Assembly: GCF_965279055.1 (NCBI RefSeq)
Contig: NZ_OZ257125.1
Location: 4,774,001-4,838,000 of the forward strand
Source of the DNA: Hydrocarboniphaga sp965279055
GTDB taxonomy: Bacteria > Pseudomonadota > Gammaproteobacteria > Nevskiales > Nevskiaceae
Direction of reading: 5' to 3'
Length of the DNA stretch: 64,000 bases
The notes beneath the pieces are model-generated. The model was given only the letters and a program-made list of their open reading frames with translations. It searched no databases and had not been told where the DNA came from. Both the position numbers and the translations under genes were made by a program. How positions within the stretch are numbered: the stretch's first letter is position 1; the number at the start of each line of letters is the position of its first letter. Positions 16,347-24,206 of this stretch are shown piece by piece.

Positions 16347-17594
16347 ATGCGAGACGTCTATGATAGGCCCGGAATTATGGCATCCCATACCCCCGACCGA
16401 AAGCGAGACCGCCCGGCGACCCGGGTCCAGCCCCGCGCCTGGGCGCTGGCGGCCTGCGCGCTGCTGGCGCTGGTCGCCGCACCGGCCGCTGTCGCCGCCG
16501 ACGCTCCCGCTACCGGCGACATCCGCAGGAAAGAGCAGGAGCTGCAGCAGGTCAAGGGCAAGATCGACGCGCTGCGCAGCCAGCTGCAGCGCGAGCGCGG
16601 CAAGAAGGACGAGCTTGGCGGCGCGCTGGAAGCGGCCGAAAAAAAGCTCGCCGATGCCCAGGGCAAGCTCAAGGCGATCCGCCGCGAGGTCGCCGCGCAG
16701 AACGAGCGCATCCGCGCCAACCAGGCGCAGCAGGCCGAGGCCCAGTACCGCCTGGGCGTGCAGCGCGAGGTGCTGGGCCGGCAGATCCGCGCCGCCTACG
16801 TGATGGGCAATCGCGCCCGCACCCAGCTGTGGCTGAACCAGAACGACACCGCGCAGATCGGCCGCGTGCTGGCCGAATACGACTACGTCAACCGCGCCCG
16901 CGCCGGGCAGGTCTCCGCGGTGCAGGCTGAGCTGGACAAGATCGCCGGGCTGCAGAACCAGCTGATCGACGAGCGCGCGCGGCTGGAGTCGCTGGAGCTG
17001 GAACAGACCCAGGCGCTGAACAATCTCGAAAAAGGCCGCCAGGAACGCGCCGCCACGCTGGCGCAGATCGAAAAAAGCATCGTCAGCTCGGAAAGCGAGC
17101 TCAAGCAGGCCCAGGCCGACGAGGCCGAAGTGCGCAAGTTGCTGGAGACCCTGCGCGAGGCGCTGGCCAGCATTCCCGGCGACTTCGACGCCAGCAAGCC
17201 GTTCACCCAGCAGCGCGGCAAGCTGCCGTGGCCGCTGCGCGGCAACATCATCGCCGACTACGGTTCGCCCAAGGCCGATGGTCGCCTGAGCTGGAGCGGC
17301 CGCTGGATCGCCGCTAGGGAAGGCACCGCGGTGCGCGCGATCGCCAGCGGCCGCGTCGCCTATGTCGGCTGGCTGCAGCGTTACGGCCTGATCGTGATCC
17401 TCGAGCACGGCAACGGCTATTTCACGCTCTACGGCCATTGCGCGACCTCGTCGCCGGCCGCCGGCGACAAGGTCGAGGCCGGCCAGGTCATCGGCACTGC
17501 CGGCAACACCGGCGGCCACGATCGCAGCGGCGTTTATCTGGAATTGCGCAAGGGCTCGACCGCGCTGGATCCGCGCGAATGGCTCGGCAAGTAA
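16347..17594 (+). CDS. envC: Murein hydrolase activator EnvC
   Basis: Periplasmic divisome protein that activates the AmiA/AmiB amidases during cell separation. A signal peptide is followed by a long coiled coil (about residues 55-290 of the precursor, rich in Lys/Glu/Gln heptads) and a C-terminal LytM domain of 120 residues. The LytM domain is degenerate: the first zinc-ligand region reads SWSGRW instead of HxxxD and the last reads VYLEL instead of LHFE, as expected for an activator with no hydrolase activity. Start choice is uncertain: ATG 16347 follows GGGAGAGG, while ATG 16377 would give a shorter signal region. It is divergent from yibN. Confidence 0.93.
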   Translation: MRDVYDRPGIMASHTPDRKRDRPATRVQPRAWALAACALLALVAAPAAVAADAPATGDIRRKEQELQQVKGKIDALRSQLQRERGKKDELGGALEAAEKKLADAQGKLKAIRREVAAQNERIRANQAQQAEAQYRLGVQREVLGRQIRAAYVMGNRARTQLWLNQNDTAQIGRVLAEYDYVNRARAGQVSAVQAELDKIAGLQNQLIDERARLESLELEQTQALNNLEKGRQERAATLAQIEKSIVSSESELKQAQADEAEVRKLLETLREALASIPGDFDASKPFTQQRGKLPWPLRGNIIADYGSPKADGRLSWSGRWIAAREGTAVRAIASGRVAYVGWLQRYGLIVILEHGNGYFTLYGHCATSSPAAGDKVEAGQVIGTAGNTGGHDRSGVYLELRKGSTALDPREWLGK

Positions 17595-17601
17595 GCGCGC
17601 G

Positions 17602-17844
17602 CTAGCCGCGGTCCGGGGTGTCGATCACCGGTTTGTGATGCTCCAGCTGGCGCTCGCCTTCGGGCGTCAGATCGTTGTTCAGGCCGGGCTCGACCAGGCC
17701 TTTGTGCACCAGCGACTGCAGCGCCTCGCGGTTGTGCCGGGTGCGCACGTTGTCGAGCTTGGTTTTCTTGATCCGCGCCAGCTCGGCCCTCTCGGCGTAG
17801 CTCAACGGCGGGTCCGCCTGTGGCGCCGCTTTGTCGTCGTCCAT
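17602..17844 (-). CDS. Small hypothetical protein
   Basis: An 80-aa hydrophilic protein that I do not recognise. The middle (about residues 17-60: AELARIKKTKLDNVRTRHN followed by REALQSLVHKGLVEPG) looks like a small helical or winged-helix-like unit ending in LTPEGERQLE, which resembles the end of DNA-binding wHTH domains. It has no signal peptide or cysteines. It is convergent with envC (7-bp gap) and divergent from the DUF4124 gene. Codon usage is in keeping with the neighbours, so it is probably real. Confidence 0.6.
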   Translation of the reverse strand: MDDDKAAPQADPPLSYAERAELARIKKTKLDNVRTRHNREALQSLVHKGLVEPGLNNDLTPEGERQLEHHKPVIDTPDRG

Positions 17845-17924
17845 GACGGCCTCCGGTCGGTTGCGGGTGTGCGTCCGGTCCGATTCGATCAGAGCGCGGC
17901 TGGCGTCGGGCTTAATATGCGGCG

Positions 17925-18368
17925 ATGAAGATCACGACCGTTCTGCTGCTCGCCGTGGCGACGCCAGCCGCCATCGCCGCGACCGCCTACCGCTGGACCG
18001 ACGCCAGCGGCGTGGTCCATTACGAGCAGACGCCGCCGGTCAAGGGCCAGTACCAGACCGTGCACCCGGAGCTGCCGCCGCCGGCCAGCGCGCCGCCCGG
18101 CGACAACGGCAACAAGGCTTTTCTCAAACGCATCGAGGAACAGGACACCGCCAAGACCAAGGCGCGTGCCGATGCCGCCAGCGCCAAGGAAGCGCTGCAG
18201 CAGCAGTGCAGCAATGCACGCGCGCAGCTGCAGTTCCTGGACGAGCGCCCGCCGAACCGGCTGCGCATGCGCGAACAGGGCGGCGAACTGCGCCGCATGG
18301 ACGCCGACGAGTGGGAAAAGCAGCGCAAGACAGCGGCGGACACCATCAAGCAGAGCTGTCGTCCGTAG
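17925..18368 (+). CDS. DUF4124-domain exported protein
   Basis: A 147-aa protein with a signal peptide (residues 1-19). A DUF4124 domain follows: the motif TAYRWTDASGVVHYEQTPP, a short beta structure seen in many exported proteobacterial proteins. A proline-rich linker (about 48-60) leads to a charged helical C-terminus with two cysteines (residues 95 and 145). Function is unknown for the family; the domain may bind cell-wall components. The stop codon lies in a hairpin (CCGTAGC/GCTACGG, 18363-18382), followed by a pair of R2 repeats. Confidence 0.8.
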   Translation: MKITTVLLLAVATPAAIAATAYRWTDASGVVHYEQTPPVKGQYQTVHPELPPPASAPPGDNGNKAFLKRIEEQDTAKTKARADAASAKEALQQQCSNARAQLQFLDERPPNRLRMREQGGELRRMDADEWEKQRKTAADTIKQSCRP

Positions 18369-18380
18369 CGCTTTTGCTAC

Positions 18381-18510
18381 GGTCCGGCCCCTCGATACGC
18401 GGGCAAGCCCGCTACTCGGGACGAACGCAGGGCGGTTAGTGCCTCAAAAAGCCCAAGCGAACTCCCGTTCGTCCCGAGTGGCCGCGAAGCGGCTGTATCG
18501 AGGGACCCGG
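18381..18510. repeat. R2 palindromic repeats, inverted pair
   Basis: The left copy (18381-18428) reads CTCGATACGC, then a small hairpin GCGGGCAAGCCCGC, then CTACTCGGGACGAACG. The right copy (18464-18510) is the reverse complement type, CCGTTCGTCCCGAGTGGC...TATCGAGGGACC. The pair is separated by 35 bp and lies between convergent DUF4124 and fkpA genes. The layout is that of REP/BIME elements. Confidence 0.85.
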
Positions 18511-18545
18511 TCGAACGCAGAGGCCGATCAAAAAGCGCGGAGCAC

Positions 18546-18583
18546 AAAAAAAGCGGCGGCAGATCGCTCTGCCGCCGCTTTTG
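18546..18583 (-). terminator. Rho-independent terminator of fkpA
   Basis: A 13-bp perfect stem (18551-18563 with 18568-18580, core GCGGCGGCAGA) has a 4-nt loop and is followed on the minus strand by seven T (A-run at 18546-18552). The short TTTT on the other side may also allow plus-strand use. Confidence 0.9.
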
Positions 18584-18600
18584 AACGAGGCGCCTGAGGC

Positions 18601-19338
18601 TTACTTCGCCGGTGCTTCGTCCTTGCCGATGTCGATCAGCTCGACTTCGAACACCAGCGTCTGGTTCGGGCCGATCTTCACGCCGGCGCCGCGCTCGCCG
18701 TAGGCGAGTTCGGACGGAATGTAGAACTTGTACTTGGAGCCCGGCGTCATCAGCTGCACGCCTTCGGTCCAGCCCGGGATCACGTTGCCCAGCGGGAACG
18801 TCACCGGCTGGCCGCGCGAGTAGCTGCTGTCGAATTCTTCGCCGTTGAGCAGCGTGCCCTTGTAGTGCACGGTGACCTTGTCGGCGGCGGTCGGGTGCTT
18901 GCCCTCGCCTTCCTTCAGCACTTCGTACTGCAGGCCCGACGCGGTGGTCTTGACGCCTTCCTTCTTGCCGTTTTCGGCGAGGAACTTGGCGCCTTCTTCC
19001 TTGGCCTTGCTGGCCTGCTCTTCACGCGCCTTGACCTGCTCTTCCTGCATCTTCTTGGAGACCGTGTTCTTGATCTCCTCGCGGGCGGCGTCGTCGAGCT
19101 TCGGGGTCACGCCGTTGGTCACGTCGTTGAGGCCGGCTTCGAGCGCGGCGACGTCGACATGGTCCTTGACCGGCTTGAGCGAGTTGCCCAGATCCACGCC
19201 AATGGAATAGCCGAACTTCTGCGCGTCAGTGGTCAGCTCGCCGCTGCTGGCGGTCGCTTTGTCGTCTTCTTTCTTGGCGCAGGCAAACAACAGGCTCGCG
19301 CAGGCGGCGACAGCGAGCATACGGAAGGAGGAGTGCAT
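18601..19338 (-). CDS. fkpA: FKBP-type peptidyl-prolyl isomerase lipoprotein, FkpA/Mip-like
   Basis: Periplasmic or outer-membrane folding catalyst, 245 aa. An N-terminal signal with lipobox LLFAC (Cys at residue 20) is followed by the helical dimerisation domain (residues about 35-125, starting AQKFGYSIGVDLG) and the FKBP domain (about 130-238). The FKBP domain contains VTVHYKGTLLNGEEFDSS, VIPGWTEGVQLM and YIPSELAYGERG, all active-site segments. The lipobox points to a Mip-like lipoprotein rather than soluble FkpA. It lies downstream of plsB with an 84-bp gap holding a weak hairpin, and ends in a strong terminator. Confidence 0.95.
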   Translation of the reverse strand: MHSSFRMLAVAACASLLFACAKKEDDKATASSGELTTDAQKFGYSIGVDLGNSLKPVKDHVDVAALEAGLNDVTNGVTPKLDDAAREEIKNTVSKKMQEEQVKAREEQASKAKEEGAKFLAENGKKEGVKTTASGLQYEVLKEGEGKHPTAADKVTVHYKGTLLNGEEFDSSYSRGQPVTFPLGNVIPGWTEGVQLMTPGSKYKFYIPSELAYGERGAGVKIGPNQTLVFEVELIDIGKDEAPAK

Positions 19339-19366
19339 AAGTTCTCTTGAAGAAGTTCTGGGTGGA

Positions 19367-19390
19367 AAACCGGGCTTGGAAGACCGGTTT
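19367..19390 (-). terminator. Weak hairpin between plsB and fkpA
   Basis: AAACCGG and CCGGTTT (19367-19373, 19384-19390) pair around 10 nt. On the minus strand the stem is followed by TTTCC, so it could partly end plsB transcription before fkpA. Confidence 0.3.
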
Positions 19391-19422
19391 GGGGAGCGCA
19401 GGTTAGGCTAACGGCGGGCAGA

Positions 19423-21909
19423 TTACAGTGAAGGCGTTTCCAGAGCTACCGTGGCCGCCTGCGGCCTGCGGCTGAGCAACTGGAGCAGCGTCTGACGCGT
19501 TTCGTCCGACAGAAGTTCAAGTGATCGCTCGGCGATGCGCTCGATACGGGCGTCGACCAGCAGCTTGCGGTCCTCGCCCTCGGTCACCAGGCCGAGGTCG
19601 ATCAGCGTATCCAGATAGCCTTTAAACAGGGCTTTATCGAAGAATTCCGGCGAATCGCGGCCGGTCAGCACGCCCATGCGCTCGGCCAGGCGGCGGCAGT
19701 CTTCCTCGAACTTGTCGCGGGCGACGCTCTGCTGCGTACGCCGTTCGTCGGCGAGCAGCAAGGTGGTCATGCAATAGCGTTCCAGCGTCTCGCCCATGAC
19801 CCGGCCGAGCATCGCCAAGGTCGAGAATTCCGGCGTCGACACGCCCGGACGCGCCAGCCGGCCGTCGTCGTTGCGCAGCAGCAGGCCCTGTTTGAGCATC
19901 ACCTCGATGCAGTCGCGCGCCACCTGTTCGGCCTCGGCCGGCTCCCAGCGCAGGTAGAACTCGGTACGCAGGAACGGGTACAGCGCACGGCAGCCGGTGA
20001 CCACGGCCTCCTCGCTGAGCGCGGCGCGGGTGCGGAACAGGTTGGCGATCAGGCTCGGCACCGCGAACAGATGCTGGATGTTGTTGCGCGCATAGGTCAG
20101 CAGCACCGCGTCGCGGTCGGCAACGTCGAGCAGATCGCCCCAGGGATGCGGCACCGTGGCGATGCGCGCGATCGGCGCCGCCCATTCCAGCGATTCGGCC
20201 GGCGATTTCACCGGAATTTCCAGCGTGTCGCTGTACGGTCGGCCTTCGAGCAGGCGCACCAGATGCGCGAGCTGCTCGATGAATTCGGTACGCGACACCG
20301 CGCGCTGCGGGCTCGCCAGCATCGCCACCGCGGCCAGGCTCACCGGGCTGGCGACGGCGGCGGCGTTGACGCGGCGGTGATTCGCCAGCGCCAGCCGGCC
20401 GACGAAATCGCGCCAGCCCGGCGGCGTCTCGGTACCGGCGCGCAAGCTGTCGCGCCAGCCCGGCAGATGCTTGTCGGCGTACTCCTGCAGCTGCATCGGC
20501 TCGCCGAAATTGATGTGCACGCGGCCGTAGGACTTGGTCAGCAGCTTGGCGCCCTTGAGCAGATCCGAGGCTGATTCCTTTTGTTTCTGCGCGCCGCGCA
20601 GTTCCTTGAAGTAGCTCGACAGCTCCCAGACCTTGTCGTACCCGACGTAGACCGGAACGATGGACACCTTGCGCGCGCTCTGGCGCAGCGCCGACTCGAC
20701 GACCATGCCGAGCAGGCCGGCTTTCGGCGCCAGCAGGCGGCCGGTGCGGCTGCGGCCGCCCTCGGGATAAAAGCTGATCGAATAGCCGCGGCCGATCAGT
20801 GAATCCACGTAGGCGCGGAACACCGCCGCATACAGCCGGTCGCTGCCGAAGCTGCGCCGCATGTAGAACGCACCGCCGCGACGCAGGATAGGCCCGGCCG
20901 GCCAGAAGTTCAGATTCACGCCGGCGGCGATATGCGGTACCACCAGGCCGGAGCGGTACAGCACATAGCTCAGCAGCAGGTAGTCGGCGTGGCTGCGGTG
21001 CGACGGCAGGTAGATGATCTCGTGCCCCTGCGCGGCTTCAACGCGCAGACGCTCCATGCCGAACACTTCGACGCCGCGGAAAATGCGGTTCCAGACGAAC
21101 TCGAGAACGATCTCGAGAAAGCGCACCGAGGTCGCCGAATAGTTCGCCGCGATCTCTTCGGCATAGCGCCGCGCCTTGGCCGCGGTCTGCTCCGCGTTGA
21201 GCTTGCCGCGCCGCGTTTCGGCGGCGATTTCTTCCTTGACCCGCGTCGTGTTCAGCAGCTGCTGGATCACCACGTCGCGGTTCTGCAGCGTCGGGCCCAG
21301 TGCCGCGGTGCGCGCATGCAGAAAGTAGATGTGCAGCAGGCGGCCGAGCTTGCGCACCGCGAAATCCGGCGCTTTCTGGTTGGCGACGAAATCGCGAAAC
21401 GACATCGGCAGGCCGAAGTTCGCATACACGTTGCGGCCGTTGACCAGCATGATGATCAGCTTGCGGATCATGCCGGCCTGCACGCTGTCGGCAAAAATCA
21501 GTTTCCACAACGACGTTTCCTGGCCCGGATCGCGGCCCCAGAAAACCGACACCGGCACGACCTGGCAGTCGAAGGCCGGATCGGCCGCGGCGCGCGTGAC
21601 CACCGCGGTCAGCGCGGTGTCGCGGATGCGCGTTTCCAGCAGTGCCGGCAGGTACAGCGCGCCGGCCTGGCTGGTGCTCGGCAGGTTGGTGCCGGTGCGG
21701 CCGGGCCGCGGCAGGCCGTGATCGCGGCAGATGCGGTCGAGCAGGAACAGGTCGCCCCAGGATCGCGCCGCCAGCACGTAAACCACCGGCTTGGTCGGAT
21801 CCAGCGCGAGCTTGGCCGCCAGCTCCGACGGCGTGGTGCGATAGCCGATCAGCCGGTTCAGGGGCTGAAACAGCCACCAGGCAATCCAATAGAAGGCCGC
21901 AGTGAACAC
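19423..21909 (-). CDS. plsB: Glycerol-3-phosphate 1-O-acyltransferase
   Basis: Inner-membrane enzyme that transfers an acyl chain from acyl-ACP or acyl-CoA to the sn-1 position of glycerol-3-phosphate, the first step of phospholipid synthesis. The HX4D acyltransferase box is H304-D309 (PSHRSHADYLL), followed by FYMRRSFGSDRLY, FYPEGGRSRTGRL and the IVPVYVGYDKV block, the four family motifs. I use the GTG at 21909, giving 828 aa: this puts the active-site His within two residues of E. coli His306 and avoids overlap with the divergent DUF4112 gene. The frame remains open to 22014. The C-terminal 300 residues are the PlsB-specific extension. Confidence 0.95.
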   Translation of the reverse strand: MFTAAFYWIAWWLFQPLNRLIGYRTTPSELAAKLALDPTKPVVYVLAARSWGDLFLLDRICRDHGLPRPGRTGTNLPSTSQAGALYLPALLETRIRDTALTAVVTRAAADPAFDCQVVPVSVFWGRDPGQETSLWKLIFADSVQAGMIRKLIIMLVNGRNVYANFGLPMSFRDFVANQKAPDFAVRKLGRLLHIYFLHARTAALGPTLQNRDVVIQQLLNTTRVKEEIAAETRRGKLNAEQTAAKARRYAEEIAANYSATSVRFLEIVLEFVWNRIFRGVEVFGMERLRVEAAQGHEIIYLPSHRSHADYLLLSYVLYRSGLVVPHIAAGVNLNFWPAGPILRRGGAFYMRRSFGSDRLYAAVFRAYVDSLIGRGYSISFYPEGGRSRTGRLLAPKAGLLGMVVESALRQSARKVSIVPVYVGYDKVWELSSYFKELRGAQKQKESASDLLKGAKLLTKSYGRVHINFGEPMQLQEYADKHLPGWRDSLRAGTETPPGWRDFVGRLALANHRRVNAAAVASPVSLAAVAMLASPQRAVSRTEFIEQLAHLVRLLEGRPYSDTLEIPVKSPAESLEWAAPIARIATVPHPWGDLLDVADRDAVLLTYARNNIQHLFAVPSLIANLFRTRAALSEEAVVTGCRALYPFLRTEFYLRWEPAEAEQVARDCIEVMLKQGLLLRNDDGRLARPGVSTPEFSTLAMLGRVMGETLERYCMTTLLLADERRTQQSVARDKFEEDCRRLAERMGVLTGRDSPEFFDKALFKGYLDTLIDLGLVTEGEDRKLLVDARIERIAERSLELLSDETRQTLLQLLSRRPQAATVALETPSL

Positions 21910-21991
21910 GTGTAAGGCATGACCGGTCAGGCAGGAACTTGGGAGTTTACCCGGTCTGAGAGTCAGCCCCGATGCGGCTGATTCCCCGATA

Positions 21992-22507
21992 ATGGCGACC
22001 ATGGCCGATCCCACGCATCCCGACCCCCACGCCCATCAGCAAAGGCTGCTGGCCGCGCGCAAGCGCGTGGCGCTGATCGCCCACGGTCTCGACGGCCTGA
22101 TCGGTATTCCCGGCACGCGCCTGCGCTTCGGCCTGGACTCGATCATCGGCCTGATTCCGGGCATCGGCGATTTCGCCGGCATGCTGATGGGCGGCGCGAT
22201 CCTGACCGAGGGCCTGCGCGCCGGCGCGCCGAACCGCCTGATCGCGCGCATGCTCGGCAACACCGTGATCGACGGCCTGGTCGGCTCGGTACCGCTGTTG
22301 GGCGATATCTTCGATTTCGCATTCCGCTCCAATGCAATGAACGCGCGGCTGCTGCTGGATCACCTCGACCGGCACACGCAGACACCGGCCGGTGCCAAGC
22401 CGGTGCGTCGCGGGCCGCTGCTGTTTCTGGTGCTGCTGGTGCCGGTGGCGATGTTCGCGCTGGCGGTGTACGGCATGGTGGCGCTGTTCCAGCACCTGTA
22501 TTCGTGA
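21992..22507 (+). CDS. DUF4112-domain membrane protein
   Basis: A 171-aa protein matching the DUF4112 pattern: GLDGLIGIPGTRLRFGLDSI followed by IGLIPGIGD, then SVPLLGDIFDFAFRSNAMNA. There are two short hydrophobic stretches in the core and one clear C-terminal membrane helix (about residues 145-167). Function is unknown. The start could also be the ATG at 22001. The gene is divergent from plsB, whose GTG start lies 82 bp away, so the two promoters share this gap. An R1 repeat pair follows the stop. Confidence 0.85.
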   Translation: MATMADPTHPDPHAHQQRLLAARKRVALIAHGLDGLIGIPGTRLRFGLDSIIGLIPGIGDFAGMLMGGAILTEGLRAGAPNRLIARMLGNTVIDGLVGSVPLLGDIFDFAFRSNAMNARLLLDHLDRHTQTPAGAKPVRRGPLLFLVLLVPVAMFALAVYGMVALFQHLYS

Positions 22508-22515
22508 ATCGCGGC

Positions 22516-22563
22516 TTGCACCCGGGCTACCGAAGCGACGCGTAGCCCGGGTGCAACCCGGGG
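22516..22563. repeat. R1 palindromic repeats, inverted pair
   Basis: TTGCACCCGGGCTAC (22516-22530) faces GTAGCCCGGGTGCAACCCGGGG (22542-22563) across an 11-bp spacer. It lies 8 bp behind the DUF4112 stop and could fold into a long hairpin that ends the transcript. The remaining bases to 22669 show nothing else. Confidence 0.85.
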
Positions 22564-22669
22564 TTTGGCGCGAGCCAGACTCCACCGGAAAACCCCGGAT
22601 TGACGCAGCCCGCTGCAGCGGGCAAGGTCCAGCGCTCTGCCGCCGCGCCTTTCCGGCCTCCCGAACTAC

Positions 22670-24160
22670 ATGACGTCAACCGCCGCCACGGCCCATCCGC
22701 GCGGGCTCGCCACGCTGTTTTTCACCGAGATGTGGGAGCGTTTCTCCTACTACGGCATGCGCGCGATCCTGGTGTTGGCGATGGTCGCCGCGGTCGAGGA
22801 CGACAATCCCGGCCTCGGCCTGGGCCGCGACATGGCCACCGCCGCCTACGGCATCTACACCACCGCGGTGTATCTGGCCTCGCTGCCCGGCGGCTGGATC
22901 GCGGACCGCCTGCTCGGCCTGCGCGACGCGGTGTTCGCCGGCGGCTGCATCATCGCCGCCGGCCATTTCACGATGGCGATTCCGAGCAACGCGACGTTCT
23001 TCGTCGGCCTGACCTTGATCGCGCTCGGCACCGGACTGCTGAAGCCGAATATCTCGGCGATGGTCGGCGAGCTGTACCCCGAAGGCGGCGCGCGCCGCGA
23101 TGCGGGGTTCTCGATCTTCTACATGGGCATCAACGTCGGCGCGTTCGCCGGAAAACTGATCTGCGGCTGGCTCGGTGAAAAGCATGGCTGGCATTACGGC
23201 TTCGGCGCGGCCGGGCTGTTCATGGTCGCCGGACTGGTGCAGTACAAGCTCTACGGCCACCACCTCGGCAACATCGGCCTGCTGCCTTCGAGCAGCGGCG
23301 ATGCAAGGCTGGATCAGCGGCGTCGCCGCCGCGGGTGGCTGATCGTCGTCGCCGCGCTGGCCGCGATCGCGGTGATCATGACGGCGGCGCTGCAGGGCCA
23401 TCTGGCGATCGATCCGGTGCGGCTGTCCAAGCAGGCGGCGGTGATCATCGTCGCCACCGCGGCGCTGTATTTCGGCTATGTGCTGCTGCTCGGCAAGCTC
23501 GATGCGCTGGAGAAAAAGCGCGTCTGCGCGATCATCGTGCTGTTCGTCGGCGCAGCGGTATTCTTCGCCGGCTTCGAGCAGGCCGGCTCCTCGTTCAACC
23601 TGTTCGCGCTGGATCACACCGATCGCGACTTCGGCAGTTGGCAGCTGCCGGCGTCGTGGATGCAGGCGGTGAATCCGATGTTCATCATCCTGCTGTCGCC
23701 GTTCTTCGCGGCGCTGTGGGTGAACCTGGCGCGGCGCAATCTGACGCCGTCGATTCCGGCCAAGTTCGCGCTCGGCCTGCTGCAGATGGCGATCGGCTTC
23801 CTGGTGATGTACTACGCGGCGCGTTACGTCGCCGCTGGCGAGAAAGTCGCGCCGACCTGGCTGGTGCTGACCTATCTGTTCCACACCACTGGCGAGCTGT
23901 GCCTGTCGCCGGTCGGCCTGGCCGCGGTGACCAAGCTCGCGCCGCGCCGCTACGTCGGCCAGATGATGGGCACCTGGTTCATGGCCGCCTCGCTCGGCCA
24001 TATCATCGCCGGGCTGATGGCCGGGCATCTGGCCGATCCTAGTAATGTCGCGGCATTGCCCGACCGCTTTCTGCTGATCTTCATGGTCACCGCTGGCGCC
24101 GGCGCGCTGATGCTGCTGATTTCGCGGCCGGTGCAAAAGCTGATCGGCAATGTTCAATGA
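22670..24160 (+). CDS. POT-family proton-dependent oligopeptide transporter
   Basis: Inner-membrane symporter of the POT/PTR family, 496 aa with 12-14 membrane helices, importing di- and tripeptides with protons. The N-terminal family motif TEMWERFSYYGMRAIL (ExxERFxYY) is intact, as are GLLKPNISAMVGELY and FSIFYMGINVGAF, which include the second PTR2 signature. It is followed after 46 bp by the M2 peptidase gene, and the next two genes are also peptidase or exported genes, so import of peptides released in the periplasm is the likely job. Substrate specificity cannot be read directly. Confidence 0.93.
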   Translation: MTSTAATAHPRGLATLFFTEMWERFSYYGMRAILVLAMVAAVEDDNPGLGLGRDMATAAYGIYTTAVYLASLPGGWIADRLLGLRDAVFAGGCIIAAGHFTMAIPSNATFFVGLTLIALGTGLLKPNISAMVGELYPEGGARRDAGFSIFYMGINVGAFAGKLICGWLGEKHGWHYGFGAAGLFMVAGLVQYKLYGHHLGNIGLLPSSSGDARLDQRRRRRGWLIVVAALAAIAVIMTAALQGHLAIDPVRLSKQAAVIIVATAALYFGYVLLLGKLDALEKKRVCAIIVLFVGAAVFFAGFEQAGSSFNLFALDHTDRDFGSWQLPASWMQAVNPMFIILLSPFFAALWVNLARRNLTPSIPAKFALGLLQMAIGFLVMYYAARYVAAGEKVAPTWLVLTYLFHTTGELCLSPVGLAAVTKLAPRRYVGQMMGTWFMAASLGHIIAGLMAGHLADPSNVAALPDRFLLIFMVTAGAGALMLLISRPVQKLIGNVQ

Positions 24161-24206
24161 TGTTGCTTCGAAACTTTCGATAACGACGACGATGAAAGGA
24201 CACGCC

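Noticed and set aside
21910..22014. Longer plsB N-terminus from 22014
   Set aside because: It would overlap the divergent DUF4112 gene and adds unlike sequence; the GTG at 21909 aligns the active site with E. coli PlsB.
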